Shown: positions 21,751-33,738, numbered from the stretch's first letter. The stretch is DNA of 64,000 nucleotides from Prionace glauca (GCA_037974335.1 CM075760.1:40836603-40900602); one strand, 5' to 3'. The notes: generated from the letters alone by a model not told the origin. Program-made: numbers and translations.

Positions 21751-22215
21751 CGGGTTGAACTTTGGACGCTGAAGACTTCCCTCAGCTGATTATCAAGATC
21801 TGTGTATGGTTCAACCATAATATCAGCTCTCGGTGACTGTATCAGTAAAATTCTCCCAGCTTATCATTCTGAATCTGTAACTTAGGCTACCTTAGGTTTT
21901 AATTCAGTTTTCAGTGTAAGATGTATCAGGCATTTTTATGATAATGTAATTATGGTTAATAGTTTCCCCGTAGATCAAATTTCATGCATAAATTCGAAAA
22001 TTGTTTGATTTCTTATTCACATTTGTTAATTGTTCTTCCTATTAATGTCCTGTTTTCTATTTCTGGTGTATGTAACAGATGTCCAAATATTGACGGATTC
22101 CCTGTGCTTGTGTTCTATTTTCAATGTAAGGTTCGATCGTTATATTCACTTTTCTAACATTAAAAAAAAGTTGTAAAACATTCTCTGAATTTTTAAAATA
22201 AACATTGAATAAAAA
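21751..22215 (+). other. 3' UTR of membrane IgM copy 1 with poly(A) signals
   Basis: A+T-rich 3' UTR. Two AATAAA hexamers at 22197-22202 and 22208-22213 are candidate poly(A) signals, about 450 bp after the stop. Confidence 0.65.
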
Positions 22216-23034
22216 TTTAACCATCTCTGGCTTGACTTAATTCCGTTCTCTAAAACCCATCAACTCCGCTCCATTTCCCTATTATAGAGACCCCCCCACA
22301 CCCCCCCCCTTTCCCAGACAGGCATGTCCCCCCCATGTATGGGATGTGGTTGAACTCAAGGTCCTTCCGTGAAAGAGTCATTGCGCCACCCAGTGATCCA
22401 GCCATGTAAAGACACCTTCATCTCTGCCCTTTTATGATAAAATCCAGAGGCAGAATGAGTGAACAATGAGGAAACATTGGTAATTTCATTCATAAACTAG
22501 TCCGTCACTGACGAGTATCAGATAATCCTAAACAGCAAAGGCTCTGCTTCATCAGAGGTCGATGCAGGGCAGAGCTAGGCAGGAAATAGTTCCCTTTACA
22601 CTGCCTCTTAAAAACACTGTCAGAGTCCCTACAGCATGGACTAACAGAACAAATCTCTCTGTACATTGTCCGATGAAACAATTTCAAGGCAGGCATACCA
22701 CAAACTAGATAGAGAACACATACAGAGCAGTGACGCAAACCATGAGATGAAACAAAGAGACTGAGGTGTATTTCACATAAGCACATTATCGATGACCAAG
22801 TTCCAAATTGTGACGAGTGTTATGGGATAATTTGAAGAGTCCAATATTGTATTTACCTGAAGACAATATCAATCTCACTATGATTCCATGACATAAGCAC
22901 GGATTGCTACTGATTAACACTGGTTGGAATTTTCCTATCCTGTCCAATACAATTCTCATGTCAGGCGACCTTAGGCAGGGATTTTCTGGTATTGGAACAA
23001 ACACGGCCGGAAAATCATAGTCATTGATGTTTAC

Positions 23035-23990
23035 AGAATGGAAACGGGCCCTTCGGCCCATCTTGTCCAAGCTGCCTTTTTTATAGACCGCTAAGGTCTC
23101 CAATTGCCGGCATTTGGCCCAATTTCATCTATCTTATCCATCTACCTGCCTTAATGTTTTCTTCACTGTCAAAACTGTACCCACCTCTACTCCCTCTAGC
23201 AGCTTGTTCCAGAAACTTACTACCCTCTGTGTGAAACAATTGCTCACCCAGACCCTTTTGCATCTTCTCATCTCGCCTTAAACGTATTCCCTCTAGTTTT
23301 TGAATCTCCTGCCTTTGGGAAAATACATTGACTATCTGGCTGATCAGTGCCCCCATTATTTTCTAGGCCTCTGTAAGATCAACCCTAGGTCTCCTACACC
23401 CCAGGGAAAAAATGTTCTAGTCTATCACGTTTCTCCTTAAGACACAAACATTCTAGTCCCAATATCCTCTTCGTAAATCTTTTCTGCACTCTTCGTAGTT
23501 TAATAATATACTTCCTATAACAGATTGACCAGATCTGTACAGAATATTCCAAGTGTGGCCTTACCAATGTCTTCTACAACTTCAACAAGGTGTCCCAACC
23601 CCTTCATTCGCTGTTCTGTCGAAGGAAACCAAGTGTGCCAAATTCATTCTTCACAACTCTGCCCGACGGTGACTCCACTTTGAAGGAGCTATGAACCTGT
23701 AACCTCCCAGATTCCTTGGTTCTCTAACTGTCCCCAGTACCTCAGCATTAACTAATAGCTGTCCTGGTTCGATCTATCAAATGCATCACCTCGCATTCAT
23801 CTAAATTAAACTCCATCTGTCATTCATCAACCCACTAGTCCAATTGATCAAGATTCCGTTACAATCGGAGATAACTTTTTTTTTTCACTATCCACTATGC
23901 CACCAATCTTGTTGTCATCTGCAAACGGACTAACCATGCCTCCTGAATTCTCACCCAAATCATTAATGTAAATGACAAATCACAATGGAC
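23035..23990 (-). mobile_element. Old CR1-like LINE 3' part, minus
   Basis: The plus strand starts gaatggaaacgggcccttcg, ggcccatcttgtccaagctg and continues with the reverse of the C-terminal RT (ccctctgtgtgaaacaattg, aagtgtggccttaccaatgt). It ends in caatggacgcacccatggtg. No long frame. It is similar in age to 21005-21385. Confidence 0.75.
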
Positions 23991-24628
23991 GCACCCATGG
24001 TGCCGGAAGTCACAAGTTGTTTTCTCCAAGATTTTGGGTTCAGACTTTCCCCATTTTTTTCCACTGATGCGATGCTGACAGCTCTACATTTCCAGGTTTA
24101 AAATGTTTTCCCTTACGGACAAGCTGGGGGGACTTTTGCATAATGTGTTCCTTTCTTTGTTACAATCCCATCTCCCAGCAGGATTGAAAGATACTGGTCA
24201 ACCCTTCCGGCATTTCCAAAGTTCCTTCCATCAGGAACGCTCACACAGACCCAGAATTATTTCGTGATGCATTTACAAAAACATATTTTGAATGGAAAAT
24301 ATTAACCTGTTTGTTCAGTTACTGTAATTAATGTCGGAATTAATTCAACCGGTACTAATCGTATCTCTGGAGCATTCCCACCCATGCTTCATAAAGGAGT
24401 TATGCACGGTGTCACTGGGAGTGTCACAGTGATAAGCGGCTCCACAGAGAGGGAGTCGAGGTATCAACATTGGGAGAAAGAAATCACAAGCTTTCTGCAA
24501 TGGAGGTGTATCCAGGAAAGGTAGATCTGGACGTTCCCACAATGGTTCAGCATCTGAGGGGCAGAGATCTGAATGTTACAACAACTGAGAGGAGTTTATA
24601 GTCGGTACTTTACTTGCTGTCTCAAGAT
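23991..24628. other. Upstream of receptor copy 2; nothing recognised
   Basis: No repeat or exon seen. As the flank 5' of the duplicated receptor's first exon it would hold any promoter, but no clear motif is visible. Confidence 0.4.
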
Positions 24629-24716
24629 TGGCCGTCTACAGCTAAGCGTGTTGAATACGTATTGAAACTGATTCGATATTTTTACTATCCAATCCTGGCT
24701 GTTGTTGGTTTCCCCG
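24629..24716 (+). pseudogene. GPR139-like GPCR copy 2, exon 1 (start codon lost)
   Basis: An 88-bp exon reading WPSTAKRVEYVLKLIRYFYY then PILAVVGFP, followed by donor gtaagt at 24717. It aligns without gaps to exon 1 of the minus-strand receptor (13542-13629), whose first codon is ATG where this copy has TGG. The frame is open for a few codons upstream, but an in-frame TAG precedes it with no ATG between. Together with the lesions in exon 2, this marks the copy as a pseudogene unless an upstream exon supplies the start. Confidence 0.75.
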
Positions 24717-25103
24717 GTAAGTTTCTCCACCGATTATTAATGATGTAGCCCGTGTTTAACTCTGCCACTCTTGCCGTCTGCTCCACCCTGTTTGCAACTG
24801 ATGCTTGTGGTCTGCGTCCTTATTGAGTTATCACATCTACAACGCACAGATCATTATGTTAATGTTGCCTGTGTTGTGGAATTTAGTTTGTAAAGATGTA
24901 AAAGATGTTTAGGAAGATGAAAAAGAATTGTGAAAACCGGTAGGAGGGGGGAAAAGTGTGCAATCTCTTAAAAATGTGTTTTTGTTTGACGCTGAGATGT
25001 TTAAATTGCTGAATACACAGAAACTTTAAGTTGTAACACTTATTCCAGAGGCCAAAAACATAGGGGCTGCCTTGGTAATTGGCACGACAGGATTTGCATT
25101 GTG

Positions 25104-25935
25104 GTCAGCACAGTCCGAAGTCTCACAACACCAGGTTAAAATCCAACAGGTTTATTTGGCACCATTGGCTTTTGGAATGTTGTTCTTTCTTCAGGCGAGT
25201 GGGTAGCTGTGTTCAAAAATAGGACATGTAAAGACATAAACTCAATTAACAAAGTAATGGTTGGAATGTGAGTCTTTACGGGTAAACAAGTCTGAAAGAT
25301 ACAGACAATGTGAGTGGAGAGAGGGTTAAGCACAGTTAAAGAATTGTGTATTGTCTCCAGCCAGGGCAGTTAGTGAGATTTTGCAAGTCCAGGCAAGTCG
25401 TGGGAGTTACAGATAATGTGACATAAACCCAAGATCACGGTTGAGGCTGTCCTCCTGTGTGTGGGAGTTGGCTATCAGTGCCTGGTCAGCGATCCCGCAC
25501 TGCTGTGTGTCATGAAGGCCACCTGAGAGAACGCTTATCTGAAGATCTGAGGCTGAATGCCCGTGACTGCTGAAGTATGCCCCAACTGGAAGAGAACACT
25601 CCTGGTGATCGACAATCCTGGGTTTGCAAAATCTCACTAACTGGCCTGGCTGGAGACAATACACACCTCTACTACCTGCGCTTGGCCCTCTCTCCACTTA
25701 CATTGTCTGTATCTTTAAGACTTGATTCCTTTAAAGACTCACATTTCAAACGCTATTTTGTAAATTGAATTTGTGTCTTTATATGCCCTGTTTGTGAACA
25801 GAAATCCCACTCACCTGATGAAGGGGCAGCGCTCCAAAAACTTCTGCTGCAAAATAAACCTGTTGGATTTCAACCTGGTGTTGTGAGACTTCTTATTGTA
25901 CTTACCCCAGTCCAAAGCTGGCATCTCCACATCAT
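25104..25935 (-). mobile_element. Penelope-like element copy, truncated, with inverted end
   Basis: The minus strand carries the C-terminal part of a Penelope polyprotein (GIY-YIG endonuclease end) with ECSLPVGAYFSSHGHSASDL and ending RDLGFMSHYL, stop at about 25407. Its 3' UTR continues to 25104. From about 25615 to 25935 the same 3' UTR appears in plus orientation (gcaaaatctcactaactggc, ctcacctgatgaaggggcag, tggtgttgtgagacttctta), ending tggcatctccacatcat. The result is a long hairpin. An imperfect 14-bp flanking duplication is seen (ggatttgcattgtg at 25090, ggttttgcatcgtg at 25936). Most of the RT is missing. Confidence 0.85.
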
Positions 25936-26164
25936 GGTTTTGCATCGTGCCAGCCGATTAATAAAAAAAAACACACAGCTAAAAGGGGCCTATTTGAAGT
26001 TATTGTTGTTGTCAACCTCAAGCCAATCTGAGTCCAGGGTTGTTGACAGGTCATTAGGATTATATAAAAAACACACAATTGCCTTCAGGGCAGATCCACC
26101 AGTGCTTGAGCCAAGAGTACATGCAGAAGCAAAGCCCGATCACCTGAAGCAGTTAGATTTAAGA

Positions 26165-26310
26165 TAGAAATGGGGAGAGATTACTTCTCTCAATGGGCGG
26201 TGAATCTGTTGAATTCATTATCTGAGAGTGCGGTGGACGGAAGGACTTGATGAACTTAAGGAAACAGACAGAACTTTGAATAGCAAAGGATTAGAGCATG
26301 GGCTGAAGGT
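26165..26310 (+). mobile_element. Short LINE remnant, plus
   Basis: Contains gggcggtgaatctgttgaat, resembling the C-terminal RT block around 'V-N-L-W-N-S-L-P', with agtgcggtggacggaaggac. Strongly decayed; limits approximate. Confidence 0.5.
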
Positions 26311-28019
26311 ACGGTTCGTGGGGGGATGGGGGGGCGAGGGGGGCTGCTTGAGAATGGGAAGGAGGGAGGGTGCTGGGTAGTCTCGTGCTTGTTGTGCCCC
26401 TGATAGTTAAGGGTATACTTGGCAATTGTCCAGAAGGCCTATTCCAATGGAAAATTGTGTTGTGCCTGCTACCATCTGGCCAACTTACATCAGATCATGG
26501 ATTTACTGAAATCAAAATAGGGGGGAAAAGCTCCAGTGACTTCGGGTTTTATTTTAAAGGTACAGATTGTCCGGCTACGGCAATGACATCTCCGGGCCTG
26601 TTGTGGAGATCGGTGAACTGTAGTGGATCCAGACAATCTGGGAGGTTGGAACTGATTCTTGCCATAACTAACCTCCTGGTGCATCACATAATATTGGACA
26701 AATGTGTCACTGGACAATAGTCATTAAGGCAGGCTGCTTGGTTTTCCTTTGGCAGCGGCCTTGGTTTGAGTATTTGTTTTACTCGGAGCATGGATCAGCG
26801 ACTTTCCTACTGAGAGAGGACTCACTGCGCTTCACTGGTCCATTAGGACATAGTGAGGCAGCAAAAATAATACAGAGGGCACTATGAAAGGTAGCTATAC
26901 ACTGAACCCTGACGCTTTAAAAGCAAACCCTCTGTGTCATTCGAGTGTGAGATTACTATTTCTTCCAGTGTTGTGCGAACAGTGGCTACAGTGCTGTGGT
27001 CTTCCCTACAGGGTGTAGTCATTTGTAAATGTTATAGAGGTTCTGAACTGTCGAGTCATTAGGATCTCTCTCTGCCAACTGCTCGTACTGTCCGGAGGAA
27101 AGGATGAAACCAGCACTGTTTGGTACCAGCTCTGCTGCCGGGGTTGTCAGTAGCTATTTGAAAGGTGACAGATTACTGCCTACAGGACTCCACTCCGAAT
27201 TTTCTGTCAGAGTTACCCCCACAGCCTTCTCACACTCCAAATCCCCCACAATGTAGAAAGACTATTTACCTAGAGTTGGTGAGGGTCAATTTTGAGGACC
27301 CCCGTAAAACTCTTTCCAAAATGTATACCATTTTGTACCGACCATGGAGCATCATAGTGGCACAGTGATGTTAGTGTGAGTGGGTGAAACGACCACTACG
27401 GACTCAGGGTGAAGTTCAATAACGGCACAGCTTTATTTTCTTTTCCGTCGACGGAGGTGCAGTCGGGACATACAATCAGACGGTCCCGAAAGTGCTCTAA
27501 ACACCCGCCGTATTAGGCTACAATTATACCTGATCTTCAGTGTAGTACGCAATGAAAATGCTAATACTTTATTAACAATATTTGACTTCAGCCATCCTGT
27601 TTCGATGTTTTCGAGTGTTGGGACAATTGTTTTAAGTGTGAGTTAATCGTTTTTGTCTGATTGATTACTAATGGTCTAGAATCTCTGAGGTTTGAACCAT
27701 ATGGTGTGTCATTGATCTCAAAAGAGGTTTAAGGGGCCAGGGATGTTTCCTTAGCTGTGTTAATTTTAGGTGTCTCCATGGGTTGTTTGACTGTTTTAGA
27801 AGTGCTGATTTTGATGGGGTGGGATTTTTTTTTGAAATTTAGTTCCTGTAGGTGCCATCCTGTCCAGCTTCCCTTGTGTGCTCGCCCTCATTTGCATTCT
27901 AAAAGCATGCTCTTGCCTACTGATATGTGTCTGTTCCTTTGTGAATTTTAGTGGAGAGGCTCTGAGTGTAACTTTACTCTGCCTCCATATTGTGTGCCCA
28001 ATTTCATAAAATCTGCTGT

Positions 28020-28195
28020 CCGATAACAGTGGTGAGCAGTGCTGACTCACAGCATCAGGAATCGGGTTCAATTCCAGGCTTGGGTCACTGTCTGTGTTGA
28101 GTTTGGACCTTATCCCCGTGTCTGCGTGGGTTTCCTCCAGATGCTCCACTTTCCTCTCACACTCCAAAAGATGTGCTGGATCATTAAAAAAAACT
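28020..28195 (+). mobile_element. tRNA-headed SINE fragment, plus
   Basis: agcatcaggaatcgggttca (B-box region) then gtctgcgtgggtttcctcca and gatgctccactttcctctca. This is the plus-strand counterpart of the fragments at 10640-10795 and 11722-11876, inherited through the inverted duplication. Confidence 0.7.
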
Positions 28196-28304
28196 GATTC
28201 AGTGTGTGTGCACATTTAAAAAAGAATTGTTGAATCTGAAGTTTAAATGGCAACTTATTCCGCTGAATCATGTCTAATTTTATTCCTTACTTTCTTCCTG
28301 ACAG

Positions 28305-29182
28305 TGAACATATTTACAATTGTGACACTGATGAGCAGAAACTGTGGTTTGTCCATGAGTCACTCGTTACCTGGTGGCCATGTCAGCAGGGGATCTGCTC
28401 GTCATTATCCTTGACCTGATATTGAGACACATTCCCATTGTTTATTGGGAACAGTTTTATTTCCTGTACTCAGTCCCCGTGTGTAACATTCACGCCGTCC
28501 TGCTTTATGCAGTCACTGACTGTTCTGTCTGGTTCACCGTCACTTTTACCTTTGATCGATTTGTGGCCATTTGCTGCCCCAAGCTGAAAAGTAAATATTG
28601 CACTGAGAAATCGGCGGCTGTGGTTCTGGGAACAGTGACGGTGCTGAGCTGTTTAAAGAACATTTCCTGGTATTTTACGTTATTGAATGGATATCAGCTG
28701 GCGAACAATCCCTGGTTTTGTGGTTTCACACGGGATGCCATGGAATCTCCGGTCTGGGGAACAATCGAGTTCCTCCACAACATTCTAACACCGTGTGTCC
28801 CATTCATCCTGATTCTGCTGCTGAATGCTCTCACCGTCAGACACATTTTAGTGAGCAGCAGAGCCCGCAGGAGACTCCGGGCTCACAGCAGTGGGGAGAA
28901 CCCTAGTGACCCAGAGATGGAAAGTCGAAGAAAATCCATCATTTTACTGTTTGTTATCTCAGCCAATTTCATCATTTTATGGTCGACATTAATGGTTTAT
29001 ACTATATGGATTCGGATGTATAATTTGGGCTATCAATCAGTAAGGTTACATCTTTTTGTTATGGAATTGGGTTTCATGCTGCAACTCACAAATACTGCCA
29101 TTTATGTTGTGACAAGACTCACTTCAGACAGCAGTTAAAAGATCTCCTGAAATACCCTCTTACTGCAATTCTTCAACTCAAT
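28305..29182 (+). pseudogene. GPR139-like GPCR copy 2, exon 2 (frameshifted)
   Basis: After acceptor cttcctgacag the frame gives VNIFTIVTLMSRNCGLS. A net 2-bp loss near 28354-28358, compared with copy 1, then shifts the frame. The remaining receptor reads in the frame 28374-29138: AMSAGDLLVIILDLILRHIP, FTFDRFVAICCPKLKSKYCT, SSRARRRLRAHSS. In TM7 three codons (SCC in copy 1) are missing before NTAIYVVT, and a 1-bp loss soon after replaces QFRQQLK by a short wrong tail. The exon 1 start codon is also lost (24629-24716). This is a recently decayed duplicate of the 9592-13629 gene. Confidence 0.85.
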
Positions 29183-29229
29183 TAACCCTGCCAGGAAACT
29201 GTAACGACAAGTCCCGTGAGAGTTTCTGT

Positions 29230-29780
29230 TGGGCATTCATTTTGTAAGCAACAAAATACCTTCGCAGAAGCAGAAATAGTTACAGGTAGAGAGAGAGGGG
29301 ACAGTGTTAGTAACTGTGAGAGTGATAGAGAGAGAGATTGGCAGAGAGAGGGAAAAACACATGAACATGGAGAACAACAGAGTTTGAAAGAGTTTCTAAC
29401 AAGTACAGAGAAAGGAACGGACAGAGAGGGAGAAAGAACAGAAACAGAGAGAGATTCTCACAGAGCGAGAGAGACAGGGATAGAGAGGGGAGAAAATGAC
29501 GAAGGTGATATACAGGGAAGTAGAAAGGGAGACAGAAGAAGACAAACTCGGGGTTGTAATAAAAGAGGGAAAGGGAGAGGGAGGGAAAATGGGAGGCAAA
29601 AAGTGGGGCAAAGGGAAATAGCCAGAGACAGAGAAAGAGATATAGAGACAGAGAGCGGTAGTGAATGGGAAAGAGTCAGACTGGATGAGTATAATGGAAA
29701 CAACAAGAACAAAAGACACAACGAGTGAGAGAGAGACAGAGAGAGCGAGAGAAGCACAGAAACTGACAGAGAGACATATT
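29230..29780. repeat. Purine-rich low-complexity tract
   Basis: GA-rich on the plus strand (gagagagagg, gacagagaga); reverse-complement counterpart of 8780-9530. The 170-codon and antisense frames here are compositional. Confidence 0.85.
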
Positions 29781-29934
29781 TAATGAATTTACCGATAACC
29801 ATCAGGTGAAGTTATTGGAATATGTGCTCCCTGATTGAGGCAGTTAATGCTGTCCACTCCAGGAGCTCTGCAGATGTATATAATATGGAGTGTCTTGGTT
29901 ACCAGAAATCAGGATGTGTACACTCAGGATGTGG

Positions 29935-30226
29935 ACAGGTGGTTTTATCACTCGACTATTAATACAGAAACTCAGCTAATATTCTGGCACCCGGTTCCAA
30001 TCTCGTCACGGCAGATGGTGGAATTTGAATAAATGTACCTGCAGTTTAGAATCTGCTGGTGACCATAAAAACAATGTTGATCGTGGGGAAAACCCAACTG
30101 GTTCACCAGTGTCCCAGGGAAGGAATTCTGTCGTCCTTCCGTGGTCAGGTCTAATCGTGACTCCAGGGCCACAGCAACGTAGTTGACACTTCATTGCCCT
30201 CTGAACATGGGAAACTCGGAGGCCGA
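29935..30226 (+). mobile_element. Second SINE-like repeat, plus, uninterrupted
   Basis: B-box-like ccggttccaatctcgtcac, gcagatggtggaatttgaat, gtgaccataaaaacaatgtt, ccacagcaacgtagttgaca and attgccctctgaacatggg. Same element as 8070-8620 but without the Penelope hairpin, so it preserves the empty site. Confidence 0.7.
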
Positions 30227-30229
30227 GTC

Positions 30230-30695
30230 ACGATGGCAGTTCCCTTGAGCTGGTTACGATTATCAGACACTGCTCGTATCCCCAATGGAAGAGACTGTAA
30301 TGATGAACTTTTTCAAAATTCTCCCAGTGGCAGCCAGTAATATTCGGCTGTGGAGGCAAAATTACCCAGTTGTGAATAAACTAAAGCAGCGAGTGCTGAT
30401 GGGGGAAACCAAAAGGCCGTTACAGCCTGAATTGCACCCATGGTGGAGTGGCAGAGAACAGCTGACTGTGGAAGATGGCTCACTCCTCTGGGGTTCAAGA
30501 GTATCATCCTGAGCCAGCTTCACTATCCCATCCTGGCTGAATTTGATCATGGCCACCCAGGAGTGACAAAATGAAGGTCCTCCTAATTGCCATGTCTGGT
30601 GGCCAGGTACGGAGACAGATAGTGCTCATGAGTCAGTGTTGGCAATATCAACAAGGGCAGAACTATCACCATTCACAACTCCTCGCACGTGGGAA
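30230..30695 (+). mobile_element. Ty3/Gypsy pol remnant, part 1, fossil
   Basis: Plus-strand homologue of the minus-strand remnant at 7660-8060, recognised by shared text (ctaaagcagcgagtgctgat, cagtgttggcaatatcaaca). A LINE splits it; the rest is at 34027-34281. Old and broken. Confidence 0.65.
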
Positions 30696-30699
30696 TGTG

Positions 30700-30993
30700 G
30701 GAAGGGAGCATGAAAAGCTGGCAATGGAATTAAAAAGTAGAACCGACAAGGTGTTTATCTCTGGGCTACTGCCTGAACCGGGGGCAGACGGGCATAGGGT
30801 TGATAGGATAAAGGAAGTAAATGGGTGGCTCAGGGATTGGTGTGGGAGGAATGGGTTCGAATTTATGGGGCATTGGCACCAGTATTGGGGTAGGTGGGAC
30901 CTGTTCGGGCAGGATGGGGTTGGTCTGAATCATGCTGGGACCAGAGTGCTGGCGAATCGAGTAAAGAGGACTGTAGACAGGGCTTTAAACTAA
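30700..30993 (+). CDS. LINE ORF1, C-terminal part (esterase-like), partial
   Basis: Reads VFISGLLPEPGADGHRVDRI, WLRDWCGRNGFEFMGHW and ends GQDGVGLNHAGTRVLANRVK...DRALN, stop. This layout matches the C-terminal half of the SGNH-hydrolase-like ORF1 of CR1 elements, but the usual DxVH position reads DGVG. The N-terminal half is missing, and the frame upstream of about 30696 belongs to the disrupted Gypsy remnant. Confidence 0.65.
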   Translation, partial: GREHEKLAMELKSRTDKVFISGLLPEPGADGHRVDRIKEVNGWLRDWCGRNGFEFMGHWHQYWGRWDLFGQDGVGLNHAGTRVLANRVKRTVDRALN

Positions 30994-31114
30994 TTAGGGG
31001 TGGGGAGGGTGCGAGGGTAGGTGACGCTATGAGGTCTAAAGTTCAGGATAGGGTACAGGTAAGGGAAGAGGCCAAGGATGTCCCAATTGGTGGCGTTACG
31101 GCAAATAGGGTCCA

Positions 31115-33738
31115 TGTGAAGGCTGGGATGAAAGCGCTTTATCTGAATGCACGAAGCATTCGGAATAAAGTGGATGAGCTGATGGCGCAGATCGACACAA
31201 ATGGATACGATCTGGTGGCCATTACAGAGACGTGGCTGCAAGGTGACAGGGACTGGGATATGAATGTACAGGGCTATCAAGTGTTTAGGAAGGATAGGCA
31301 GGAGGAAAGAGGGGGTGCTGATTAAGGATAGTATCAAGGTGGTAGCAAGGGATGATATCGGAGCCAAGGAGCAGAAAGTGGAATCGTTGTGGGTGGAGAT
31401 TAGGAACAGAAAAGGGAGGAAGACGCTAGTGGGTGTCGTCGATAGGCCCCCGAATAATGATCTGGAGGTGGGGAGGGCTGTTAACGCGCAAATAAGTGCG
31501 GCGTGCAGGAATGGGACGGCAGTAGTTATGGGAGATTTCAATCTGCATATTGATTGGTCGACCCATGTTGGACGAGGTGGGCTCGAGGAGGAATTCTTGG
31601 AATGCTGCAGGGATAATTTCCTTGAACAGTGTGTGTTGGAGCCGACATGGGAGCGAGCTATCTTGGATCTGGTGCTGTGTAATGAGGCGGGTAGAATTAG
31701 GGACCTTGCGGTGAAGGATCCTCTTGGAGAGAGTGATCATTGTATGGTGGAGTTTCTGGTGCAGATGGAGGAGGAGAAAGTGGGTTCCCGGACACGCGTC
31801 CATTGTTTGAATAGAGGGGAGTATGGTAGGATGAGAGAAGAATTGGCGAATGTGGACTGGGGGAGTGTGTTGGAAGGTAGGTCTGCTGAGGAGCAGTGGA
31901 GGATCTTTAAGGAGATCTTTCTTGGTGCTCAGCAGAAATTTATTCCGATGGTTAAAAAGGACAGTAGGAGGAGAGGTAATAAGCCGTGGATAACGAAGGA
32001 GGTGAAGGAAAGTGTTAAATTAAAAGCGGAGGAGTTTAGAGTAGCTAAGTGCAGTGGGCGAGAAGAGGATTGGGAAAGGTTTAAATGTCAACAAAGATTG
32101 ACAAAGAAATTGATAAAGGAGGGTAGGAGAAGCTATGAGGCTGGGCTAGCACTTAATATAAAAAAGGATAGCAAGAGTTTTTATAAATATATAAAAAGGA
32201 AGAGGCTGGCTAGGGTGAACGTTGGTCCTTTAGAGGATGAGAAAGGGGAGCTAGTGGTAGGGGATGGGGATATGGCTAAGGTCTTGAATAACTTTTTTGT
32301 TTCTGTCTTCACGGAGGAGGACGTGAATAATTTGCCGGGTGTTAGCGATGGAAAGGTGGTAGGAATGGAGGGTCTTAATGACATTACTGTTACTAGAGAG
32401 GTGGTGCTCGACAGACTGGAGGGGCTGATTGTGGACAAGTCCCCAGGACCGGATGGAATGCATCCGAGGGTTCTGAAAGAAATGGCGGAGGTGATAGTGG
32501 ATGCCTTGGTGGTTATTTTCCAGACGTCGCTGGATTCCGGGGAAGTGCTGGAAGATTGGAAAACGGCTAATGTTACGCTGTTGTTTAAGAAGGGTGCCAG
32601 GCAAAAGGCGGGGAATTATAGGCCGGTTAGTTTAACGTCTGTGGTAGGTAAAATGTTAGAATCCGTCATTAAGGAGGAAATAGCGAGGCATCTTGAGGGG
32701 CATTGCTTGATAGGGCGGACGCAACACGGTTTCATTAAAGGGAAGTCGTGTCTGACAAATTTACTGGAGTTCTATGAGGATGTGTCGAGGGCAGTGGATA
32801 GAGGAGAGCCGGTGGATGTGGTCTTTCTGGATTTTCAGAAGGCGTTTGACAAGGTACCTCACAAGAGGTTATTGCAGAAGGTCAGGGGACATGGAGTTGG
32901 GGGTAGGGTGTTAGCGTGGATAGAGGATTGGTTGTCAAATAGGAGGCAGAGAGTGGGGGTCAATGGATGCTATTCGGATTGGCGGTTGGTGACTAGTGGG
33001 GTGCCCCAGGGGTCGGTGCTGGGGCCTCAGCTATTTACCATTTATATAGATGATCTGGAGGAGGGAACCGAGTGCAGGGTGTCGAAATTTGCTGATGACA
33101 CCAAGATTGGGGGAAAGGCAAATTGTGAGGAGGGTGTGGAGAGTCTGCAGAAGGATCTAGATAGGCTGGGCGAATGGGCCAGGAAATGGCAAATGGAATT
33201 TAATGTTGGCAAGTGTGAGGTGGTCCACTTTGGTAGGAGGAATGGTAGGAAGGACTATTACTTACGTGGCGAAAAACTGCAGCAGGCGACGGTGCAGATG
33301 GACCTCGGGGTCCTTGTGCATGAGTCGCAAAAACCCAGCTTGCAGGTGCAGCAGGTGGTCAGGAAGGCGAATGGGATGCTGGCCTTCATAGCGAAGGGGA
33401 TTGAATATAAGATTAGGGAGGTCTTGCTGCAGCTGTATCGGGCATTGGTGAGGCCGCAGCTGGAGTACTGTGTGCAGTTTTGGGCGCCGCACCTGCGCAA
33501 GGATATTTTGGCCCTGGAGGGAGTGCAGAGGAAGTTTACTAGGCTGATACCGGAGTTGAGGGGATTGAGCTATGAGGAGAGGCTGAGTAAACTAGACTTG
33601 CATTCGTTAGAGTTTAGAAGAATGAGGGGAGATCTCATTGAGACGTATAAGATGATGAATGGGATGGATGGGATAGAGGTGGAGAGACTCTTCCCGCTCA
33701 AAAAAGACAGTAGGACTAGGGGCACAGCCTCAAGATAA
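31115..33738 (+). CDS. LINE ORF2: APE endonuclease and reverse transcriptase
   Basis: The endonuclease N-terminus (ALYLNARSIRNKVDELM, AITETWLQGDRDWD) is in one frame to about 31310, where a small deletion moves the rest into the frame 31264-33738 (824 codons). In that frame: GDFN near residue 90, ESDH near 156, then RT blocks [90 protein letters not shown], catalytic FADDT near 609, and C-terminal LEYCVQFWAPHLRKDILALE. The frame ends early after KKDSRTRGTASR; the 47279 copy continues to WNSLPVEVVEAA, so a second small indel truncates this one. Recently inserted. Confidence 0.88.

Larger units (their letters stand above)
21386..22830 (+). repeat. Inverted segmental duplication, IgM tail segment (partner about 58560-60290)
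   Basis: Sequence from aacggggagatgaaaaataa through M1, M2, the 3' UTR and 600 bp beyond matches the reverse complement of about 58560-60290. Shared landmarks include ccatctctggcttgacttaa, ggttgaactcaaggtccttc and tccagaggcagaatgagtga. Copy 2 has gained a Penelope hairpin; copy 1 has not. Confidence 0.85.
26590..30695 (+). repeat. Inverted segmental duplication of the receptor segment (partner about 8060-12500 minus)
   Basis: Landmarks shared with the reverse complement of the left segment: gtgaactgtagtggatccag (26612), the SINE at 28020, the receptor exon 2, the purine-rich tract, attgaggcagttaatgctgt (29833), the second SINE and the Gypsy remnant. The order is the same throughout. The homologous block resumes at 34027-34281 after an inserted LINE. 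Confidence 0.85.

Noticed and set aside
25104-25935. Interpretation as a MITE or DNA transposon because of long inverted ends
   Set aside because: A GIY-YIG C-terminus, an asymmetric tail and 11-14-bp duplications in related copies fit Penelope-type retroelements better.
31264-33738. Host gene encoding an 824-residue protein
   Set aside because: It is LINE ORF2 (GDFN, SDH, FADDT) with a LINE tail and several related copies in the window.
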